In this document: positions 59,722-64,000 of the stretch, one piece after another
Numbering within the stretch: position 1 is the stretch's first letter
How the letters are laid out: each line of letters begins with the position of its first letter
Assembly: GCA_011390165.1 (NCBI GenBank)
Contig: JAABSV010000015.1
Location: 1-64,000, forward strand
From: Desulfobulbaceae bacterium
GTDB taxonomy: Bacteria > Desulfobacterota > Desulfobulbia > Desulfobulbales > Desulfocapsaceae
Direction of reading: 5' to 3'
DNA: 64,000 nt
Notes under the pieces: generated by a model
What the model saw: the letters and a program-made list of their open reading frames with translations, nothing else
Database searches by the model: none
What the model was told of the DNA's origin: nothing
Translations under genes and position numbers: made by a program

Positions 59722-61869
59722 TCAGTTTTGCCGGCGCTCCTTCCCGTCGTCCGGCAAGAGGGGGTGGCCGGCATCCTCCTCCCCTTCCAGGCGCTGGGAG
59801 ATCGCCCGCAATGCCTGCGCCTCGCTGGCAAAGATCTTCTCGGCACCAATAAAGCCGAGCAGGCCAGTGGCCTGCAGGACATCGACCACCTGCCTCTTCA
59901 ACCCGGCAAAAAACATCTCCACCCCCGATTCGTGCAGTTGCACCACCAGATTGTGGAGCATTTCCTCTCCGGAAGAGTCGAGATTGTTTATCCCACCCCC
60001 CAGCACCAGCAGATACCTGGCCTGCCGATGTCCGGCCAGGGCGGCCAGCACGGCCTCCTCGAAGTGGGCGACATTGGCAAAGTAGAGTGAGCCGTCAAAT
60101 CGGATTGCCACCACCCGGATGGCGGCACCGTTTTGGGGGAATTCCCGGAGGTGATGGAGAGTGCCGTCGTCAGTGCCACCGAAGATCGCCACCCGTGGGG
60201 CCATCGAGCGGTAGAGGGAGAGGCCGATGGCCAGGGTGGTGCCGGCGAGAATCCCCTGGTCCAGATGGGGGGCGGCGAGCAGGGTGACCACAAAGGTGGT
60301 CAGGGCCACCACCCCGTCGGAGCGGCTGGCCTTCCAGATGTGCTGGAAGGCCCTGGGGGTGATCAGCCCGGCTACCGCCAGGAGGATGATCACTGCCAGC
60401 ACCGCCTTGGGCAGGTGGTAGATGGTCGGGGTGAGAAAGAGCAGGGTGAGGGCAACGAACAGGCCGTTGGTGACCATTGCCAGGCCGGTTCTGGCCCCAG
60501 CCTGCAGGTTGATCGCCGAGCCGGTAAAGGAACCGCAGGCTGGATAGGCCTGAAAGAGCGAGCCACCGATGTTGGCTACCCCCTGGCCGATCAGCTCCTG
60601 GTTGGGATCGATGTGCTGCCTGGCCTTGCCGGCCATGGCCTTGGCCATGGAGATCGATTCCATAAAGGCCACCAGGGCAATGACCAGGGCGGCGGTAAGC
60701 AGTTGTCGGACCGCATCAACGCCGAGGGTGGGCAGACGGAAGGAGGGGAGGCCGGCGGGGATCTTCCCTACCACTTCACCGCCGCCGACCAGTTTGATTG
60801 TCTCCCCCTCGATTTTTTTGATCCGCCAGGGCCGCCCCTCCTGCACCACCGCCGGCGGCACCCGGTCGAGTTGATAGAGGCGAAGCGGGGCGCCGGCTTC
60901 GGCCCTGCCGTGGACAAGGAAGAGCTGGTAGACAGTGCGCAGGCGCCGGCCATTTTCCTCGCTCAGGGTAGTGCTGTCCACCCGGCGCAGCTCCAGTCGG
61001 TAGCGAAGATCGGCGGCACTTCTGCTGTCACCAGCCATTTCTGCCTGACGGAGTTCTGCTGCCAGTCTGGTGGTGGTGACGGCGAGCTGTTCCAGCTCTT
61101 GGGCAGTCTCCTGGTAGCGGCGGATCAATCCCTTGGCCCGGGGGCTGGCGATCTCTTCGATTTGGGCGGCACTGTTATGTTCGTAGCCGAGCAGGGCGCT
61201 CAGCAGGGTGGTGAGCAGAACCACCACCAACACCCCCGGTTTGGCCAGGAAAGGGATCCTCTTCGCCGTCAGCAGCAACAGCAGTCCCAGGGCCGACATG
61301 GCCAGGGTGGGCAGGTGGGTTTGCCTCAGATAGCCGAGCATCTCCCAGATATCTTGTAGAAAGAAGTCGCTTCGACCCTTGGGGAGACCGAGCAGCAGAT
61401 CGAGCTGGGAGAGGCCGATGATGATCGCCGCCGCATTCATGAAGCCAAGAATCACCGGGTGGGAGACGAAATTGACCACCGTGCCGAGCTTCACCACTCC
61501 GAGGAGCAGTTGGATCAGTCCCACCAGCAGAGTCAGCAGCAGGGCGAGACCGATGTACTCTTCGCTGCCGGGCAGGGCCAGGGGGGTGATGGCGGCAGCG
61601 GTCATCAGGGAGATGATCGCCACCGGCCCGGTGGCCAGTTGCCGGGAGGAGCCCCATAGGGCGCCGAGAATGGCCGGTACGAAGGCGGTATAGAGGCCGA
61701 ACTGGAGGGGCAGTCCGGAGAGTTGTGCGTAGGCCATCGCTTTCGGTACGAGTACCAGGCCACCGGTAATGCCGGCGACCAGGTCGCCGCGGAGGATCAT
61801 GGTCGAGAGCGGAAACCAGCTGAGAAAGGGGAAGAGGCGTCGGGTCAGTTTCTCTGCCATGCTGAACAT
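59722..61869 (-). CDS. SulP-family anion transporter with STAS domain and extra insert
   Basis: A 715-residue inner-membrane carrier. Core SulP motifs include the LVLVPKAMAYAQLSGLPLQFGLYT region near 38-61, GPVAIISLM, NFVSHPVILGFMNAAA and the SYPACGSFTGSAINLQAGARTG-type segment near 447-468. A C-terminal STAS domain follows (about 570-690, RVVAIRFDGSLYFANVAHFEE, LDSSG). Unusually, a 140-residue hydrophilic, partly coiled-coil segment (about 232-372) interrupts the usual transmembrane-to-IPAGLP junction. It is 42 nt from the universal stress protein gene. Sulfate or bicarbonate import is the family role; the substrate is not known. Confidence 0.88.
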   Translation of the reverse strand: MFSMAEKLTRRLFPFLSWFPLSTMILRGDLVAGITGGLVLVPKAMAYAQLSGLPLQFGLYTAFVPAILGALWGSSRQLATGPVAIISLMTAAAITPLALPGSEEYIGLALLLTLLVGLIQLLLGVVKLGTVVNFVSHPVILGFMNAAAIIIGLSQLDLLLGLPKGRSDFFLQDIWEMLGYLRQTHLPTLAMSALGLLLLLTAKRIPFLAKPGVLVVVLLTTLLSALLGYEHNSAAQIEEIASPRAKGLIRRYQETAQELEQLAVTTTRLAAELRQAEMAGDSRSAADLRYRLELRRVDSTTLSEENGRRLRTVYQLFLVHGRAEAGAPLRLYQLDRVPPAVVQEGRPWRIKKIEGETIKLVGGGEVVGKIPAGLPSFRLPTLGVDAVRQLLTAALVIALVAFMESISMAKAMAGKARQHIDPNQELIGQGVANIGGSLFQAYPACGSFTGSAINLQAGARTGLAMVTNGLFVALTLLFLTPTIYHLPKAVLAVIILLAVAGLITPRAFQHIWKASRSDGVVALTTFVVTLLAAPHLDQGILAGTTLAIGLSLYRSMAPRVAIFGGTDDGTLHHLREFPQNGAAIRVVAIRFDGSLYFANVAHFEEAVLAALAGHRQARYLLVLGGGINNLDSSGEEMLHNLVVQLHESGVEMFFAGLKRQVVDVLQATGLLGFIGAEKIFASEAQALRAISQRLEGEEDAGHPLLPDDGKERRQN

Positions 61870-61911
61870 AGCCGTGGTGTTGTCGACGGGCCCGGGGGCC
61901 CGGAGGATGTT

Positions 61912-62763
61912 TCAGGCGCTCACTACCAGGACGGCACAGTGGGCCTTGGCCGCCACCTTGGCGCTGACCCTGCCCTGGAACATCTTCGCCATGCTCTTGC
62001 CGGCACTGCTGCCGATGAGAACCATATCCACCTGTTCGGCCCGGGCGGTGGCGACGATCTCGCTTGCCGGGTCGCCGGTGCTAAAGAGTGCCTGACAGTT
62101 GATGGACGGCCCGAGGGCGGTGCACCGGGCGAGAAGCTCGTCAACCAGAGAGCGGGTCTCGGCCATTTTTTCGGCGCTGCCGGCCACAAGGAGCAGGCTC
62201 AATCGCTCCAGGGTGTCGCAGCTTTGTCCCAGGGAGAGGGCCTCCCGGGCCGCCAGGCGGCCGTTTTCGGAATCCGCCACCACCAGCAGGAGGTGGCGGC
62301 CGGTGATGATGAAATCCTCCGGGGCAACCAGAACCCGCGGGAACCCCTGGCCGATCACCCTGGCGGTCATCCGTCCTGTCAGGCGTGCCAGCCGGCTACT
62401 GTCGTTGCGTCGTCCCATGAGGATCACATCGGCCTGACGCAGCCGGGCCTGTTCGACAATGGTCTTCTCCGGCCGGCTCGAGCCGACCACCGCCAGTTCC
62501 ACCTGCACGCCGCTGTCCCGGGCAAGTTTGCGGATGTACTCCAGTTGCGGGGCAAGTTCCTGCTGGCCCTGCCGGACGGCAAAGTTGGCGCTGCGGATCG
62601 ATTCGGCCTGGGTGGGGACGATATGGAGGATGACCACCCTGGCCTGGCAGGCCTGGCCGAAGAAGATCGCCTCCTGAATAGCCCCCTCACTGAAACGGGA
62701 ACCGTCGGTGGCGAGCAGCAGGGTTTTTGCCTCGCCGAGGAGGCTGGTGGAAAAGCGCCCCAT
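61912..62763 (-). CDS. Tandem-domain universal stress protein
   Basis: A 283-residue protein with two UspA domains (about 12-148 and 154-282). The first starts KTLLLATDGSRFSEGA and has a partial ATP-binding motif, GRRNDSSRLARLTG. The second ends with MVLIGSSAGKSMAKMFQGRVSAKVAAKAHCAVLVV, a G-2x-G-9x-G(S/T)-like ATP-binding loop. AAAGGAG lies before the ATG. It lies upstream of, and is probably transcribed with, the SulP gene. Confidence 0.9.
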   Translation of the reverse strand: MGRFSTSLLGEAKTLLLATDGSRFSEGAIQEAIFFGQACQARVVILHIVPTQAESIRSANFAVRQGQQELAPQLEYIRKLARDSGVQVELAVVGSSRPEKTIVEQARLRQADVILMGRRNDSSRLARLTGRMTARVIGQGFPRVLVAPEDFIITGRHLLLVVADSENGRLAAREALSLGQSCDTLERLSLLLVAGSAEKMAETRSLVDELLARCTALGPSINCQALFSTGDPASEIVATARAEQVDMVLIGSSAGKSMAKMFQGRVSAKVAAKAHCAVLVVSA

Positions 62764-62925
62764 GGCAGCTCTCCTTTGGCAGAGTGGTGAAGATGCCCAG
62801 ACGACAGGCTACCATCCCGATCCGGTAAAGACAAGACCTGCCTTGCCCAGCCTCGCGGGCAGCGGTGTTCCCCCTGGGAAAAGGTTCGGGATTCGGCCGG
62901 CCTCGGCAGCCTTGTTTGCCGCCGC

Positions 62926-63924
62926 CTACTCCGCCAGGGGGTGCAGGGCGGTGGCGATATCCACCGGCCGGTCGATCTGCTTCTGTTCCAGCATGATCGC
63001 CTCGGTCTCCTGCCACGCCACCAGGTCAATGCGGCCGATATCTGCCGGCGAGGGGTGGGCCACCAGTTCCCGGGTCAGGGCGAGTTGCTCGCGGATCAGC
63101 GGCAGAGGCGTCTCCCGGTCGAAACGGTGGATCAGTTCGGCAGTCCGTTCGGCGTGTTCCGGGGCCATGGCCAGTTGCCAGCCCCGGCGCAGGGCGGTGG
63201 TGAAGCGCTGCACCAGCTCCGGTTTCTCGGCAAGGAGTTTTGCCGAGGTGATCACCGAGTTGGCCACAAAGCGGACCCCGGCCTGGTCGGGGTTGAAGAA
63301 GGCGAACGCCTCACCGGCGGCACGCAGTTTCTCGCCGATGATCACCCCTTGAGCATTACGGTAGAGGGGCCAGAGATCGACTTTCTTCTGGTAGAAGGGG
63401 GTGTAGTCGTGGCGGACACTGAACAGCTGCACCTCCTCTTCGCCGATGTGGTGGCGCTGGAGCAGGGTCCGAAGGATGGTCTCGTCGTTGCCGCCGTAGG
63501 TCACCCCGATCACCTTGCCCCGCAGGTCGTCACCACTGCTGATGGTGGTCTGCTCGGGCCGGTAGATCCAGTTGAGCGGGTTGACCTGAAAGAGCTGGGC
63601 CACCACCACGATGGGTGCCCCCTTGGCCAGGCCGCGGATCACCTGGTCGGCCGAGGCCACCCCGAAGTGGGCCCGGCCGAGTTCCACCTCGCGGATGGCG
63701 TCCCGCTCCGGCCCACCGGGAAGAATTGCCACCTGCAGCCCCTCGGCGGCAAAGAGCCCTTCCGCCTCGGCCACCACATCACCGGCAGTGCTGGCGTTGA
63801 TCAGCCACTTCAGGCGGTAGGCGATCTGCTCGTCGGCTGCGGTGGCAAAAGAGGGTGAAAAGAGGGAAAAGGGGCCAAGAAGGGCGACCAGAAGTGCGAC
63901 CGAAGAGTGCCAGAACGTAGCCAT
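62926..63924 (-). CDS. ABC transporter substrate-binding protein (SsuA/THI5-like)
   Basis: A 332-residue exported binding protein of the nitrate/sulfonate/taurine/THI5-like group. The signal peptide (about 1-32, hydrophobic SVALLVALLGPFSLF) is followed by LKWLINASTAGDVVAEAEGLFAAEGLQVAILPGG. The FGVASADQVIRGLAKGAPIVVVA fold core and GVTYGGNDETILRTLL are typical. The gene is complete, with GGAGG 7 nt before the ATG at 63924. It overlaps the upstream gene by one base (TAATG). Its own permease and ATPase would lie beyond the window. Confidence 0.85.
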   Translation of the reverse strand: MATFWHSSVALLVALLGPFSLFSPSFATAADEQIAYRLKWLINASTAGDVVAEAEGLFAAEGLQVAILPGGPERDAIREVELGRAHFGVASADQVIRGLAKGAPIVVVAQLFQVNPLNWIYRPEQTTISSGDDLRGKVIGVTYGGNDETILRTLLQRHHIGEEEVQLFSVRHDYTPFYQKKVDLWPLYRNAQGVIIGEKLRAAGEAFAFFNPDQAGVRFVANSVITSAKLLAEKPELVQRFTTALRRGWQLAMAPEHAERTAELIHRFDRETPLPLIREQLALTRELVAHPSPADIGRIDLVAWQETEAIMLEQKQIDRPVDIATALHPLAE

Positions 63925-64000
63925 TACCCACCTCCAGCGGGGTTGCGCCATTTTTTTTCGATCAGGGCACCGGCTGTTTCCAGAACCCCGAGATAGATTG
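63924..64000 (-). CDS. C-terminal end of an upstream gene, unknown
   Basis: On the minus strand a frame open from the window edge gives about 25 residues, ending LIEKKWRNPAGGG, with a TAA that overlaps the ATG of the substrate-binding protein (TAATG). Such coupling implies one operon. The piece is too short to name. A transporter or sensor subunit is possible. Confidence 0.5.
   Translation of the reverse strand, partial: IYLGVLETAGALIEKKWRNPAGGG

Overview
The window is about 62-65% GC by eye and gene-dense. Most genes are co-directional runs with ATGA or TAATG stop/start overlaps. The content points to an anaerobic deltaproteobacterium (Desulfobacterota), perhaps of the Desulfobulbales. It has a methylmalonyl-CoA propionate pathway with a Na+-pumping decarboxylase, an EtfA carrying two [4Fe-4S] clusters, MglA and roadblock proteins, a two-subunit Rieske/cytochrome b complex, C4-type ribosomal protein L32 and NrdR. 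The lineage is inferred from gene content only; no rRNA or tRNA gene was seen.

Left part (1-13.4 kb): the end of a gamma-carbonic-anhydrase-like gene is followed by a leftward propionyl-CoA block. This holds mmdA-mmdD-mmdC-mmdB (methylmalonyl-CoA decarboxylase), then tetR-mce-mcm-meaB. The divergent acuI-like reductase and an acuC/acuB-like pair follow, then RNase D. Similar palindromes upstream of tetR and upstream of mmdA/acuI suggest one TetR-controlled regulon.

13.4-31.6 kb: two Yej-type permeases, an Mla lipid-transport operon ending in a cyclic-nucleotide-binding protein, and a long rightward operon: yceD-rpmF-plsX-fabH-[acyl-CoA dehydrogenase-etfB-etfA]-fabG-acpP-fabF-rpiB-nrdR-ribD. 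fabD is missing and its usual place holds a CarCDE-like redox module. A leftward ihfA/ParB-like pair meets ribD tail to tail.

31.6-45.3 kb: pilC, a small Cys-rich protein, yggS/tatD, and a roadblock/MglA-GTPase/952-residue acidic scaffold cassette, the most novel-looking locus here. A leftward operon ilvB-ilvN-psd-rsmD-coaD-Rieske-cytochrome b follows.

45.3-64 kb: leuA behind an apparent attenuator with leucine-rich leader peptides, copper efflux genes copZ/copA with a ubiquitin-like carrier, a soluble sugar dehydrogenase, a QueG-like protein, a DUF3786/methyltransferase/Old Yellow Enzyme run, PilZ and EAL-like/HDOD regulators, an EamA transporter, a SulP carrier with an extra domain, a tandem universal stress protein, and an ABC substrate-binding protein. 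Intergenic regions carry two families of about 145-bp hairpin elements resembling MITEs, a 20-bp tandem array, and short degenerate repeats.
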